Position numbers and translations under genes: made by a program. Shown in pieces: positions 1-11,408 of a DNA stretch of 64,000 nt (positions are counted from its first letter, which is position 1; every line of letters begins with the position of its first letter). The notes beneath the pieces are model-generated. The model saw nothing but the letters and a program-made list of their open reading frames with translations, made no database searches and had not been told where the DNA came from. The stretch is from Thalassia testudinum. Its lineage: Eukaryota; Streptophyta; Magnoliopsida; Alismatales; Hydrocharitaceae. The DNA lies in the NCBI GenBank assembly GCA_037157565.1, contig JAZHRO010000024.1:15134501-15198500 (forward strand), written 5' to 3'.

Positions 1-1295
1 CCTCTGATCATTCCAGATCAGAGGGGAAGGTTTCACATAGTCATGATTTCAAATTCTCTCCCTCTCCATATTTTCATATTCACTTCTGATTTTCCACGAC
101 CTGTTTTTCGCATTCCACCCATACATTCAGACCCAATTTCAGATCTGATTGGTTTTTAACCTCAGATCTGAAATTGGCGTCAAAAAGCACTTAAGGGGCT
201 TCCCATTCACTTCACTCTTATTCACAAAAGCCCCTGATCTGAGTTTGAAGCTATCAGTTTATCGGATTTTCTTTTAACCTGGATTTCGAGGATTTTCACT
301 CAATTGGGCTTTAACTATTTTGATCTGACAAATTGAAAAATTCTGATTTGTGTTCATTGTTGGCAAGGAATCTGAGATGTTTCTGATGTCAGAATTCATC
401 TCAGAAGAGCCATATTCTGATCTGAGTTTTATGAAGGTTTTAATGCAATGAATGCAAGATAGAACTAAGGAAAATCACTGTGGTGATTTGAAGTTTTATC
501 TTGCATCCATGAGTTTGTTTTGAATGGATGTATTGATGATTTCCTAACCTAAGGAGTTCTCAATACTACTTAAGGTTTCAGAACCTGGGTGTTGAATTAG
601 GGATTTTAATTGACTGAATTAACTCTTTCTTCATGCTGTCTATAGCATTAGGAAGAGTTAGATCAGTGTCTTTTGTTGATTTAATCTGATGTGAAGTTTT
701 TGATAAGGGTTTTTGCATTTGAATTGGTTTAGTGTTTTTTTTAATGAGAGTGAGACCCTTATCAGATGGGGGATTGAGAGAGTATTTCTTTTCTTTAGTA
801 TGAATTTATCACTTTAATCCCAGTGTTCACAGCAAGTTGCTGCATTTTGCAGCTACATTCTCCTTCTCTCCCTACTCAGATTTTATCCCAAATGGACTAA
901 CTGCAGCAGCAGTTAGACCATCTAGAATCAGATCTGAGCTGTTGCAGGGTTTGTCTGTAGAATCAATGCTGCTGCTGCTATCTAATCGAGAAGGGGTATG
1001 CTTAGGAGAAGAGAAGGGGCAGCATGTACTCCAAGCTCGACACATCTGTCCCTCGAGCCTCGACCTTGGCTGCACCTGCGGCCCACCCTCCTGGCTCTAC
1101 GTCGAGGCATCTCCTATAAGGAGACACGAACACGGAACAGAAAAGACGTCAATACTAATCGATATTCAACGAAAAAACCTTAAAACAGATGTCAAAAGGT
1201 ACGTTGTGGTGGCTACTCTAGTTACAAGCATGTGAATTGGTTATTTTCCAGCCAGTTGATTCACTTCTTGGGATGACCTTGCTCTGATACCATCT
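1..1295 (-). mobile_element. Internal leader of a minus-strand LTR retrotransposon, cut by the window edge
   Basis: The stretch lies just inside a minus-strand LTR (1296-3311) and next to an iMet-tRNA primer site (1281-1292), so it should be the 5' untranslated leader of an element continuing off the left edge. No gag, protease, RT or integrase motif is visible; the short open frames near 840-1235 look non-coding. The first 24 bases form a small hairpin (CCTCTGATC against GATCAGAGG). The iMet primer site and the LTR start TGTTACGACC are typical of Ty3/gypsy chromoviruses; the lineage is inferred by analogy, without coding domains. Confidence 0.65.
1281..1292 (-). other. Primer binding site for initiator tRNA-Met
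   Basis: On the minus strand the sequence is TGGTATCAGAGC, the complement of the 3' end of plant initiator tRNA-Met. It lies three bases inside the LTR end (CA at 1296-1297 on the minus strand). This fixes the element's orientation and the LTR boundary. Confidence 0.85.
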
Positions 1296-3311
1296 TGTTA
1301 CGACCCGATTCTCGAACCCCTATAGGACACAGGAATCAGACCGACTTGATTGATCCCAAGACCCAGCCGTCCAACAAGAAAGTAACTAAAAAGAAGTAAA
1401 ATAAACCATATTCATCATGCAAGCAACTAACAGTAACAAAAGTACAGTAGTAAGGAAAAGAACTACTACAGTACACACCATCATAACAATAGAGAAATTA
1501 AAACAGGTACAGAATATGAAGTTTACAAAGGAAGAGTACAAAAGTGCAACAAAATACTCACTACTATAGGAACGAGTACAACACAAGTAAAACTATTGGG
1601 CTCTACTAGGCCCAACACCCTCTGCAGCCGTGAGCTCTGGCTGCTCAACACCTGGTCCTGAAAAATGTGACAAATATGACATGTCAACGAAACGCTGAGT
1701 AGAGTGACTTCCCTTAGTTAATTACAAACTTTAATGCATATCTGAAATAAATGATAGATCCTAGGGTATGGCATGAATTCTAGGACCTGGAAATTAGATT
1801 GAATGATAGATCCTAGGGTGTAGCATAAATCATAGGATCTGAAAACTAGATTGAATGGTAGATCCTAGGGTGTGGCATGAATCCTAAGAATCAAAAACAC
1901 TAAAACAAATGCCTTGAATGCCTGAATTGCAGTCTTGGATAAGTAAATAGAATAATGATAATTGTCTGTAATTGGATAACAGCTGCCTGTGAAATGTAGA
2001 GTATTGTTGCTAGTAACTGTTACATGTAATTTCTGTTGGTTGAAATTAAACATGAGCTGCTTGTATATAAATTGGAAAGGAAAAGAAGTTGAATGTTGGA
2101 AATACGTACTAAATGCGAACAAACCTAAAATGATGAAATCTAGTATGGCTTGGCCTGAGAAACATGAGCATGAATCCTACAGGGAATTAGGAGTAGCACT
2201 CCTGGAAATAAATGGAATGGAATTGGAAAAGCGAATGGGAAAGTGTGTTGTCTCTGGGCACGTAGTACCAAGGGAAGCACAGGTTACCTCCTAGCGCAGA
2301 GCAGAGCCAGCCGCCCTAGGGACCCGAGGTTAGGTCTGGCCACTTTGTATCGACTTTTGGCTCTCGCATACACCGTATCAAGGAGAGCTACTAGTGTAGG
2401 GAGGCAGCTAGCCACCCCACGGGCCCCAGGGTTTAACTAGCCGTCCTACACCAACTTGTTAGGCCCACTGGGCAAACCAGGGTAGTCAGGCGAGGGTGCG
2501 CAGACTGTGGAGGGGCAAGACCCCTGTTACTGAGAGGGCTCTGCCCTATACTGGTTCCGTGCTGTGCTTTGGGCACACCCGTTAACGGAAACGACTGACC
2601 GCGTGGCAGTGCGGGGTAGCTACCTGTGCGTTTATCGCGTGTGTCGTAATCACCGTTATGCCTGTCAGCGACCTTGGGGTGGTTGACTGAGGGTAGGACC
2701 ACCACGGGGGACTCTCTCGGCCAGGAGAGCACCACGTGCTACTTCTACTTTTAGGAAAAGACTGCAATCAAGATCATTCCCACGAGGAACATTCGAGATC
2801 AAGAGAAAGACCTGAGAAATAAACCAAGAAAGAGTAAATAGATAAATAAAGGAAGAAATTAAAAACAACAGCTACTTGTCCACCTTTACTATTTTTCTTA
2901 GCTAGCTGGTTGCCACTCTACTCAGCATTTCGCCGATGTGTCATATTTGTCACCTTTTTCAGGACCAGGTGTTGAGCAGCCAGAGCCCATGGCTGCACAG
3001 GGTGCTGGGCCTAGTAGAGCCCACTAGTTTTACTTGTGTTGTACCCATTCATGTAGTAGTGAGTATTTTGTTACACTTTTGTACTCTTCCTTTGTAAACT
3101 TCATATTCTGTTCTCTACTGTTGTGATGGTGTGTACTATAGTAGTTCTTTTCCTTACTGCTGTACTTTTGTTACTGTTAGTTACTTGCATGGTGAATGTG
3201 GTTTATTTTACTGCTTTTTGGTTACTTTCTTGTTAGACGATTGGGTCTTGGGATCAATCGAGTCGGTCCGATTCTTGTGTCCTGTAGAGATTCGGGAATC
3301 AGGTCGTAACA
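1296..3311 (-). repeat. 2.0-kb LTR with long inverted terminal segments (chromovirus-like)
   Basis: Read on the minus strand, it starts TGTTACGACC at 3311 and ends GGTCGTAACA at 1296, beside the primer site. About 420 bp at each end (1296-1720 and 2890-3311) are inverted copies of each other, about 90% identical by eye, around a 1.15-kb centre. The 3311-side half and the centre match solo LTR C (9408-10950) in the same order, so this is one family. C lacks the second inverted end, so the palindromic form is specific to this copy or subfamily. The centre holds three pairs of CCTAGG-type palindromes (1760-1888). The other LTR lies outside the window, so target duplications cannot be checked. 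Confidence 0.75.
1760..1888. repeat. Three 52-bp units, each a pair of CCTAGG palindromes 19 bp apart
   Basis: CCTAGG-like sites start at 1760 and 1779, 1812 and 1831, and 1864 and 1883. Each pair has exactly 19-bp spacing and the units repeat every 52 bp. The spacer holds a conserved GGCATGAAT-like core. Later members of the pairs are degenerate (TCTAGG, CATAGG, CCTAAG). Solo LTR C has the same arrangement inverted at 10767-10892. Confidence 0.75.
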
Positions 3312-3889
3312 CTACGTATCATTACTGTCAGAATAAAACATCACTAAAGATAAGATAACTGTCCCTATAGACCCTAGTTCTTACTTTAGAATTTGTATAT
3401 AGTTTTTCTAAGGTACAGCGACGATTGTATTTGTCGCTGTAGCTATTATATATGTTACTGTATACGTTATTATATTAAATTAAGTATGGTATGTATTATT
3501 AGTTAGTATTGTATATATATGTAAATATTAGTAATATAACTTATAAGTAGATAATATAGAGTATGTCTATGAAGTGTTTGATGCTTGTTTGTAATTAGTA
3601 TTTGCAAGTATTTTAATTGATTCTTTTTGTACATAATTAAACCACTCATTCATTCATTTATTCTTTATTGTACATAAAATATATCTTTTTGGAATTAAAG
3701 AATAATCTTGGACTTAGAGAGTGATGTATATCAATAACTGCCTCCCAGTGAATGACCTGGAATAAACCAGTAAAAATTAGATAATTAAATAAAATTGACG
3801 CGATAACGGTTTGTATTTGTGACACATACTACAACGACATTTCTTTTTTTATACAAACCGCAATCCCAGCATGCAATCATCACTATTTT
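3312..3889 (+). repeat. Truncated LTR remnant preceding a tRNA-Asp primer site
   Basis: AT-rich DNA with no ORF lies between the palindromic LTR and a primer site at 3890. Its 3' end (ATGCAATCATCA, ending near 3882) sits where the end of a 5' LTR is expected. The 5' part is missing, probably displaced by the insertion on the left. Confidence 0.5.
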
Positions 3890-3907
3890 TGGCGCCGTTG
3901 CCGGGGA
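3890..3907 (+). other. Primer binding site for tRNA-Asp
   Basis: TGGCGCCGTTGCCGGGGA is the complement of the 3' end of plant tRNA-Asp (GTC). The identical 18-mer serves element B at 14159-14176. Athila/Tat-type Ty3 elements commonly use this primer. Confidence 0.8.
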
Positions 3908-4481
3908 GGCAACTCTCTATATGCCAAAATTTTTCTTTAATTCTTTATTTGTATATAATATTATTTTCATTTCATTCAAATTCATTGTTTGTACATAATT
4001 ATTTTCTTCCATTGATTAATTCTTTGTTGTATATACATTCTTTCAATCTTTTACTAATCATTTGTTATTTTTCCACAGCACTTGAGTAGGAGGAGCAGCA
4101 TCACCTTCCAGGTGAAGGTCGTCTTCCTGGCAGGCTCGCTGCGCTTCTAACCCAACATCCAGGTGGAGTGGGTGATATTTATTTCCAAGGATGACCCCAT
4201 CTTCCAAGAAATTTGTACCCGTCACTTATTTGAATGATGAGGCTCAAACCCTAGATGATTTGAAAATTGCCAATTGGAATATTAAGCTGCTGAAACCCCA
4301 TAGGTTCTTTCACGCAAAATTTCTAGCAATTTCGCACCGAAAGAGTGACAGATCTCCATTCATGTGAGAGGGTATGCAAAACACAATAGGAAGGATTTAG
4401 CACCCCCATCACTTCCGTCTCCTTCCCTCCTCTTTATTGTGAAAAATCGAGGTCTGCTACAGTAGGGGCTCCGATTGGCCA
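3908..4481 (+). mobile_element. Remnant of internal leader of a tRNA-Asp-primed element
   Basis: The 570 bp after the primer site are T-rich, then hold a short open frame of 58 codons at 4191-4367 starting MTPSSKKFVPVTYLNDEAQ. It may be the start of a decayed gag-like gene or chance; no family is recognised. The fragment ends where repeat E1 begins (TGATGTAGACAC at 4482). Confidence 0.4.
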
Positions 4482-5444
4482 TGATGTAGACACATTTAAT
4501 TAGGTTAAAATGCGTATTTATGCATGTTCCTAGGCTTAGATTTGTATTTCATATTATAAATATTACATAGCATGCGTCATTATGCATTTAGAATAGTTGT
4601 GTATATTTTAGGTTAATTGCATCCTTTTTATAGTCAGGAGGGAAGGTGATTTATTTCAGGGTCTTGGATGGACAATCTAACCGTACGAATCTGATTAAGA
4701 TGACTATCGGAGTCTAACGCCTCCGAAATCGTTGAGATCGGAATCCCGTAGCACCTTATGCGGTCTGAGGAAGATCAATGGCCAGGGGGCAATGTGTAGG
4801 TTTGGCCCTACTAGGAGGGGTGACGTAATAAATGCGGAATTGAAATATAAATAATCTCACAAATAAGCAATCACACGAGTACACAATTATTTTTAGGTGG
4901 AAACCCAAACCGGGTGAAAACCACCACCTAACCCTCTCGAGTTAGGATTTTCCGATCAACCAAGTTGATCAAAATCCACTAAACCGAATCACTTTAAATG
5001 AGGGTGATTCAACCTCAATACAACCACGCTACTTAGACGAGGGTAGCGTACCTCAACCCCTTCTCTCCACAAGAAGGATTTTGTCTCACGAAGGAGACGG
5101 GAATTCGCAAAGCGAATACCCAACCAAATAACAAAGATAAAAGAAACAACAAGTCCTATAGAGCCAACAAAGTAATTATAAACCTATCTTCTATAGGAAT
5201 TAGGAAACTCCCCTTTGCAAGGAGTGCGTCGAGTTGATGACGCGGTTCGTGTGCCACGCGACGGCGCAACTTCGCTCTCGTGAACTACGGCGGGAGAGCG
5301 GGTGCGCAAAGCTTGATGCTCTCAAGAGAATAGAGCTTGAGCTTGGAGAGCAAGAGTTAGCTAGGACACAAGAGAGTGGAACTATGTTGCTTAAGTGTGT
5401 CTTGTGTTTCTCTTGGTGTGTCTTGGTGTGTCAAAGGCTCCCCT

Positions 5445-5453
5445 CTATTTATA
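5445..5453 (-). promoter_or_regulatory. TATA box of solo LTR D1
   Basis: TATAAATAG on the minus strand lies inside the near-palindrome CTCTATTTATAGAG. The GACGTC pair array lies 115-660 bp upstream of it on the same strand, in the U3 position. The D2 counterpart is at 57387-57395. Confidence 0.6.
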
Positions 5454-5566
5454 GAGGCCTTAGGAAGGCTTTGGAAGGCTTAGAAAAGCTTCCATAGCCG
5501 TTGGGAACAAAGCCCAAGAGAATCAGCCCGAAATCAGGAACAATCATTGTTCTGACAGGCTTATCA

Positions 5567-6105
5567 GACGTCTAATTCTAGCATCAGACGTCTGGAAGTT
5601 CACTTTAAGACGTCTGATTTCAAGGTCAGACGTCTGATATTAGGCGGGTCTCTCCCTGACTTGGATCAGATCTAAACAGGGTTTTTGCGCGAGTCCATCA
5701 GACGACATATAGGACGTCTGGCACTATATCTGGACGTCTGGAAACCTACTTTTATTGTGGGAATGGATTTTCCAAACGTTGCAACGGCTAGAAAATCTTT
5801 GAGAAGAGATTTTGGGTCAGCCGAGGCAAAACGGTCAATTATCGGACGTCTGGAAAGGCCTAAGGACGTCTGATAAGGCTCTAACGGTCATAATCTTGAG
5901 TGCCTGCTAAGTTAGCCAACGGTCCACTATCTGGACGTCTGACAAGTCCATCAGACGTCTCCTAAGATGTCTGGTATAAGGTCTGGACGTCTGATTTTAT
6001 CAGACAGAACTAGCTATGCCCAGCCTAATAGATATCAGACGTCTGAAACAACAGTCAGACGTCTTAAAATACTTTATCAGACGTCTGATTTGGGAATTAG
6101 ACGTC
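5567..6105. repeat. Array of eight paired GACGTC palindromes, fixed 20-bp register (D1)
   Basis: GACGTC sites (context CAGACGTCTG) start at 5567/5587, 5609/5629, 5713/5733, 5845/5865, 5934/5954, 5966/5986, 6038/6058 and 6080/6100. Partners are always 20 bp apart, while distances between pairs vary from 12 to 112 bp. The site at 5966 is GATGTC. The 10-bp spacers inside pairs are not conserved. Confidence 0.9.
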
Positions 6106-6814
6106 TGGAAGTGCTGTTTGAACCCTATATTGGTTTTCTAAGTATTCTACAGAAAACCTAAGTATCCTAGGGTTGTGCCGGTGTTCCTACGACTACTGTT
6201 AGGGTTCTTTGAGGCTCTTTAACATAATATTCTAAGGAAATAAAAAGAGCAAGAAAATAAAGACAAGAGATACATGAAAGGATAGAAAAGAATCTATCCT
6301 ATTTTCTTGTCTTCTATCTTCAATCTGTCGCTCCACGCGAACCTCCTCTGTTCTTCATTAAGCTCCTCCAATCCATCCTGGATGCGAGCTCGAAAACACG
6401 TCCACATTTGCAATTGACCTGAAATCTAGGACTCAAATTGCAAATGTTAAATAACCCGTGTTTTGTTATCATCAAAACAAATGATCGTGGTGCTCTAGCA
6501 CCAACACAATGCAAAATCCTTAAGGGATTTGGATGAAAAATCCGACCATACGGATGGATCTAGGGCGACGATCGCAGTCCGGCAACGCGGAAATCACCTC
6601 GATTCAAACACCATGGCACCCTCTGCAAAAGAAAGAAGATGGATGGCCTAAATAGCACGACGTCGTGCCTCTAGGCCACCCAACACCAGCTAGCAGCAAC
6701 CACCCACGCCCTTCATCATCTGCACTCTTGAATCCTAGCTGTTGGATCATCATCCAACGGGTAAGAAGCCTCCACACCGAGCTCCAGAAACTTCTCGCGA
6801 CAAACCCTTAGGTG

Positions 6815-6866
6815 CAGCACAGTGGTCTTGAGGCGCGTTTCCGAAGGAGGGGCGCAAGTTCGAAAC
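6815..6866 (+). promoter_or_regulatory. tRNA-like A and B boxes (SINE-type Pol III promoter) in E1
   Basis: CAGCACAGTGG (6815-6825) resembles the plant tRNA A box, and GTTCGAAAC (6858-6866) is a perfect B box, at tRNA-like spacing. No acceptor stem or cloverleaf can be closed, so this is not a tRNA gene. The same pair is kept in E2 (22150-22200), so it belongs to the repeat. Confidence 0.45.
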
Positions 6867-7121
6867 CCGCAATGCTTCCCCCAATCCTCCAATTGGACAC
6901 TGAGGGCACACTGCAGTGCATGCGCATAGACGTGCGCTTACCGCAGCACACCTGCACCGCAGCGCACACAGTGAAATGCCAGCGCGTGCACGAGATATAG
7001 CGCGTGATACACACGCCAGCGAGGGCGAGGGTTGGCGCGGATCTTCGGTGATAGCTGGACGAATCTTTAGCAACGATTGCAGCTGTCATTAATGCCCTAT
7101 GCACGAATTCCTCCTCTTCCA

Positions 7122-7130
7122 CTATAAAAG
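7122..7130 (+). promoter_or_regulatory. TATA box of repeat E1
   Basis: CTATAAAAG is followed by a C/T-rich segment with AGCTTGTCCCAAGCTTGGGA. E2 has the same box on the minus strand at 9140-9148, followed by an equivalent AGCTTGTCCCACAC segment, supporting a promoter shared by the family. Confidence 0.55.
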
Positions 7131-7800
7131 GACCTACCCCCCTCCAATCTTCACCATCTCTTCCTTTCTTCTCCTCACCACCTCCAAGGCTCTAGAGAGA
7201 GCTTGTCCCAAGCTTGGGATGCTCCTCTAGAGTAGAATCAAGAATTTTCCTTCCTCTCATCCCAATTTGTGGAGCATCCTGCGGCCGTCTTCTTACCTAC
7301 TTCGGGAAGTAGATCCTCGCCGTGACGCCGTCCTCCAGCTTCGTACTCGTTCATCTCGCTCCTCACCACCTTCCTCCAGGGGACGTCAGAGCGAATCGTC
7401 CTCCAAGCAACCGTCGAGGGGGATTTCTCTCACTTATCTCTATCTTTATTGCTTTCATAGTATAGTTTTCCCACTTTCCTAGTTGTAATAAACATTTGAT
7501 TATAAAAATACATGATTGTTTCTCTCTCTCTTCCTATCTCTCTCTTTCTATTTTACAAGTAGATTAGCTAGAATTCGTCGACCTGATCTTTTGCCCTATT
7601 AAAATACTAAAAAAATAACAAACATAAAAACAACAAAAACAAATAAAAAGCGAAACGCGGATTTTTCAAACCAAACGTTCGCCTCCTCGTGTTTGACCTA
7701 GGACTCACCTTTGGAGTTTCAGTTAAAAATTGTATTTGATAACGTGTTTTGCGAACTACGACGATGGGTTCTCGAAACCCTGATTTTTCTTCATCGAAAC

Positions 7801-8469
7801 CCGTTCATCAGGCCATCGGGACTGATTGGAGCGCCCCCACTCTTGCTGGACTTTCCGTCCTCCCTCCGTACCTCTTCCACATCTTTGGGCTCGACATGCA
7901 AAGCTTCTAGCAGCCTGTAGTGGTCAGACACGGTGGGCGAGGTGGCGGCAGCCATAAAGGTCGTTCTTGTGGTCATACTCCTCTAATAATCGTGTGCTAT
8001 GGCAAGTGGTTCCTCTGTTTCATGCAAAGCCTCAACGTAGCTTGCTCGGAGCATGGGGCGGCATCGAGCGTGCGGCGACGTGCTCCGGTGGTGGTGCGCG
8101 ATGGCTTTGGCTATAGTCGGTCTGCACGCAACGATGTTGGCCATCAGTGGTGGCTCCGGTCGCACTCGGTCGACGCCCAGCGGCTCTAGGTGGCAATGGC
8201 CTTGGAGTTTGTCTCGTTTGGCTATTTGCAGTGTTTTGGTCTGTTGTTTGTTAGATTGGTCCTTTCTTTTTCTTTCTTTTTAGTGGTGTTTCTATTTTGT
8301 TGGGATCCACGTGTGACCCCTCGCTATTATGACCGAGATCGATTTTGACCTTTTGGTCAAGCTATTCGATTTCATCGGTGCATTTCTTCGAGATTTGTCT
8401 CGTTGGTGCTTTGTCGTTCCTACGAGCGTGAAGTCATCCTCCTTCGGGAGGTCGTCTAGTTCCCGATCT
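7801..8469. other. Junction between convergent repeats E1 and E2; no gene recognised
   Basis: Moderately GC-rich DNA has several short overlapping frames on both strands, none with a recognisable domain. A frame from ATG 7764 reads about 48 codons (MGSRNPDFSSSKPVHQ...) and may be the start of internal sequence of the E element. A GACCTTTTGGTC palindrome lies near 8347. Confidence 0.3.
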
Positions 8470-9407
8470 ACATTGTTGGACGTACGAATTGCTACGCTAA
8501 CGTGTTTGCTTTTAAAACCTTGTCGTTGTAGCTTGAAAGCGAAGAATTCGTATTCAACAAATAAAATTTATACCGAAATTGAAATTCCAGGTCGAACACA
8601 GGGGGCTACATTGATCTATATTCGCAATTATATTTTTTTTAGAATTTTTTTTGAAAAGTGAGGCGATGTAATTACAATGAAGCTATCAGACTAAAGGGAA
8701 GAGAGATAGAAAGAGAGAAAGAGAGAGAGAGAGAGAAAACATGCATTTAATATTTCAAAATGTTCATACAATCAAACCAAATAAGAATTACACTAGAAAG
8801 TGGAAAATCAGCTACACTAGAAAGCATGAAAATTCTACACTAGAAAGCTGTAAAGAAGAATGGGAGGGAGAAGTTATCCTCCTCAACGATTGCTTGGAGG
8901 ACAAGTCAGACGGGACGACGCCTGGACGAAAGAGGACGGAGCAGGACGAAGGAGGACGGAGCAGAAGAACGGGAACGGGGCAGCACGTCGTCGTCGTCGC
9001 GGGATCCACTTCCAAAGGGGGACGAAAATTTGGACTTTATCTCGTGAGGAGCATCCTGGGTGTGGGACAAGCTTCTCTTGAGCTTTGGAGAGGTAGAGAA
9101 GAGAAGGAAGGGATGAGAATTTCGTGTGGAGGGGGTCTCCTTTTATAGTTGCAAGGAGTGGGGGCAAATTGGTCATTACATCTTTAAAACATTAAATAAG
9201 GGGTCTTTAGCGACGGATAAAACCATCGCTAAAGCCCAATCGTGGGCATAGTGGGCGCTACCCGCGCGCGCCCGCTCGTCTGCTCGCGCCTAACGCTTGC
9301 CGCACGTCCAGATGATTTCAGCCGTCCGATCGCGAGATTGGACGGCTTAAATCGCGCCTTCGCCCGCCCTTGTTCGATGGCACGTCATCGCCTCACGTGA
9401 AATAGCG
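8470..9407 (-). repeat. Repeat E2, distal part (minus strand), left of solo LTR C
   Basis: Matches E1 in inverted orientation: TATA box CTATAAAAG on the minus strand at 9140-9148, AGCTTGTCCCACAC, a GA/TC run (8700-8737 on plus) and a TTCGACCTGG segment near 8590. The other half resumes at 22067 beyond solo LTR C. Its minus-strand promoter region contains a hairpin built on TTTAGCGACGG...CCATCGCTAAAG (9205-9233). Confidence 0.55.
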
Positions 9408-10766
9408 TGTAACGACCCGGTTCCCGAGTCCCTACGAGACACGAGAACCGGACCGACTCGACTAATCCCAAGACCTAGTCGTCCAACGAGGAAGTAACCA
9501 AAAGATAGTAAAATAAACCACATTCAGCATGAATATAACTAACAGTAAGAAAGTACAGCAGTAAGGAAAGAAACTACTACAGTAGGTACCACCACAACAG
9601 TAAAACAGCATTTATCATATAACAAGAACTGCAGGTAAAGAAGGTACAGCGGAAACAAAAACTACTCACTAGAACAGAAACAAAAGGGGTACAAAAGGCT
9701 GTGGTAACTCTACTGGACCCTACTCGGCCCAGCGTCCTCTGCAGCCGCCGGCCCTGGCTGCTCAACACCTGGTCCTGAAAAAGGTAACGAGTGTAACACG
9801 TCAGCAAAACGCTGAGTAGAATGGCAAACTAACTAAAGGCAACAGTAGAGTGTACAGTAGCTGTTATGTTCTATTACTTCCTTTATTCACATCTTTCAAT
9901 TTTTCTCACTATTTCATTTATTTCCCAGATCCTTTACTTGATCTCGAATGTCCTCGTGGGAACGATCTTGATTGCAGTCTTTTCCAAAAGTAGAAGTAGC
10001 ACGTGGTGCTCTCCTGGCCGGGAGAGTCCCCCGTGGTGATCCTACCCTCAGTCAACCACCCCAAGGTCACTGACAGACGTAACGGTGACTACGGCACGCG
10101 CGATAAACGCACAGGTAGCTAGCCCGCACTAGCACGCGGTCAGTCGTTTCCGTTAACGGGTGCGCCCAAAGCACAGCACGGAACCAGGGCAGAGCCCTCT
10201 CAGTAACAGGGGTCCAACCCCTCCACGGTAACCAAACCGGGGCCTTGCCCCTCCACAGTCCGCGCACCCTCGCCTGACTACCCTGGTTTGCCCTAGTGGG
10301 CCTAACAAGTCGGTGAAGGAGGCTAGCAGAACCCCAGGGCCCGTGGGGTAGCTAGTACTCTCCTAACACTACTAGCTCTCCTCGGTACTACGTACACGAG
10401 GGCCAACAAGTCGGTACAGAGCGGCCAATCCTAACCCCGGGTCCCTGGGGCGGCTGGCCCCACTCTGCACTAAACAGGTACAGGTACTTCCCTTGGTACT
10501 GCGTACCCAAGAGACAGTACAAACTACATCTCAGTTCCATTCCTTTTTCTTTCCAGGAGTTCCACTCCTAATTCCCCGTAGGGTTCCAGCTCTTTATCTC
10601 AGAACATCATATGTTTCACTTTCCAGATTCACGTTCTCAAAATCCATGATCTCAAACATGTTTCTTTATTCATAACAGGCAGCTGTTAATTCAAATTACA
10701 GGCAGCTTTATATTCCTTTCCATTTTTCCAAGACTGCAGTATTATACATTCCACTAGTTTTTCCAT

Positions 10767-10892
10767 CCTAAGATTCATGCCACATCCTAGGATCTAGCAT
10801 ACAACTAATTTTCCAGCCCTAGGATTCATGCATCACCTAGGAGCTATCATTCCATACATTTCTCATTCCTAGGATTCATGCAATGTCCTAGA
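10767..10892. repeat. Three pairs of CCTAGG-type palindromes in LTR C
   Basis: Sites start at 10767/10786 (19 bp), 10818/10836 (18 bp) and 10868/10887 (19 bp), each with the spacer core ATTCATGC. These are the inverted counterparts of the units at 1760-1888. They show the pairing is kept across diverged copies. Confidence 0.75.
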
Positions 10893-11408
10893 TTCTAGTT
10901 ATGGTTCCATACTTTAACAGATTTTAAAAATAACTTAAGCCACTCTACCAGGTACAACGGGAGTAATGGGGGCGTGATCGGGAATCCCGCGTGCCTCCGC
11001 GACTCTCAAGACTGCAACCGAACGAGGTCCTATCACAAGGATCAAACACAAGGAGTGTCTCAAAACAGTGTATAGCTACTGTAGACGGGTAGAGGAATTA
11101 ATTCTGCAACGAACGCAACTCGAATCGCGGAAAACGGAGCCCGAACGGACCCTAAACGGGTCGAAAAAGACGATACTGTGCAAAATCAGACGTCTGGAAC
11201 TCCTTCCAGACGTCTTAAAAAGTGGATCAGAGAATTACCTGTTCAGCGTGGTTTCCCAGACGTCCAGAAGTCTGTGGGGACGTCTGCCTAGATCCCAGAC
11301 GTCCGATGGTCCCTCCGGACGTCTGGAGGTCACTCCCGCCGTCTGGTACAACTTCCAGACGTCTGATTCGCAAAGGATGGCGAATCAGCGAACCTGCGCA
11401 CAGCCAAC

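Larger units (their letters stand above)
4795..6506 (-). mobile_element. Solo LTR D1 (Ty1/copia, SIRE/Maximus-like)
   Basis: A 1712-bp unit is flanked by the perfect 5-bp duplication CAATG (4790-4794 and 6507-6511). On the minus strand it starts TGTTGGTGCTAGAGCACC and ends CCTACA. The opening segment with TTTTGATGATAACAAAAC and the late segment mentioning CACCCGGTTTGGGTTTCCAC resemble SIRE-type copia LTRs (from memory of the family). No internal domain remains, as expected for unequal recombination between two LTRs. It carries eight pairs of GACGTC palindromes. A second copy, D2, lies at 56755-58481. Confidence 0.85.
4482..7800 (+). repeat. LTR-like repeat E1, interrupted by solo LTR D1
   Basis: Excluding the D1 insertion (4795-6506), this matches in order the minus-strand repeat E2 (22802 down to 22067, then 9407 down to about 8470). 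Shared landmarks are the start TGATGTARACACATTTA, a paired tRNA-like A and B box, a palindromic GTTGGATCA...ATCCAAC segment, a CTATAAAAG TATA box, a run of TC repeats and a terminal TTCGACCT-type segment. This looks like an LTR with its own promoter, but no primer site or duplication was found at the right end. The 7800 boundary is approximate. Confidence 0.55.

Noticed and set aside
1296..3311. Free-standing DNA transposon with 420-bp terminal inverted repeats
   Set aside because: The flanks CATCT and CTACG are not a duplication, a tRNA-Met primer site abuts one end, and one half matches a solo LTR.
5567..6105. CRISPR-like array
   Set aside because: Repeats are 10-bp palindromes with irregular pair-to-pair distances inside a plant LTR; no direct repeat-spacer periodicity and no cas genes.
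6815..6866. tRNA gene
   Set aside because: A and B boxes are present but no acceptor or anticodon stem can be formed.
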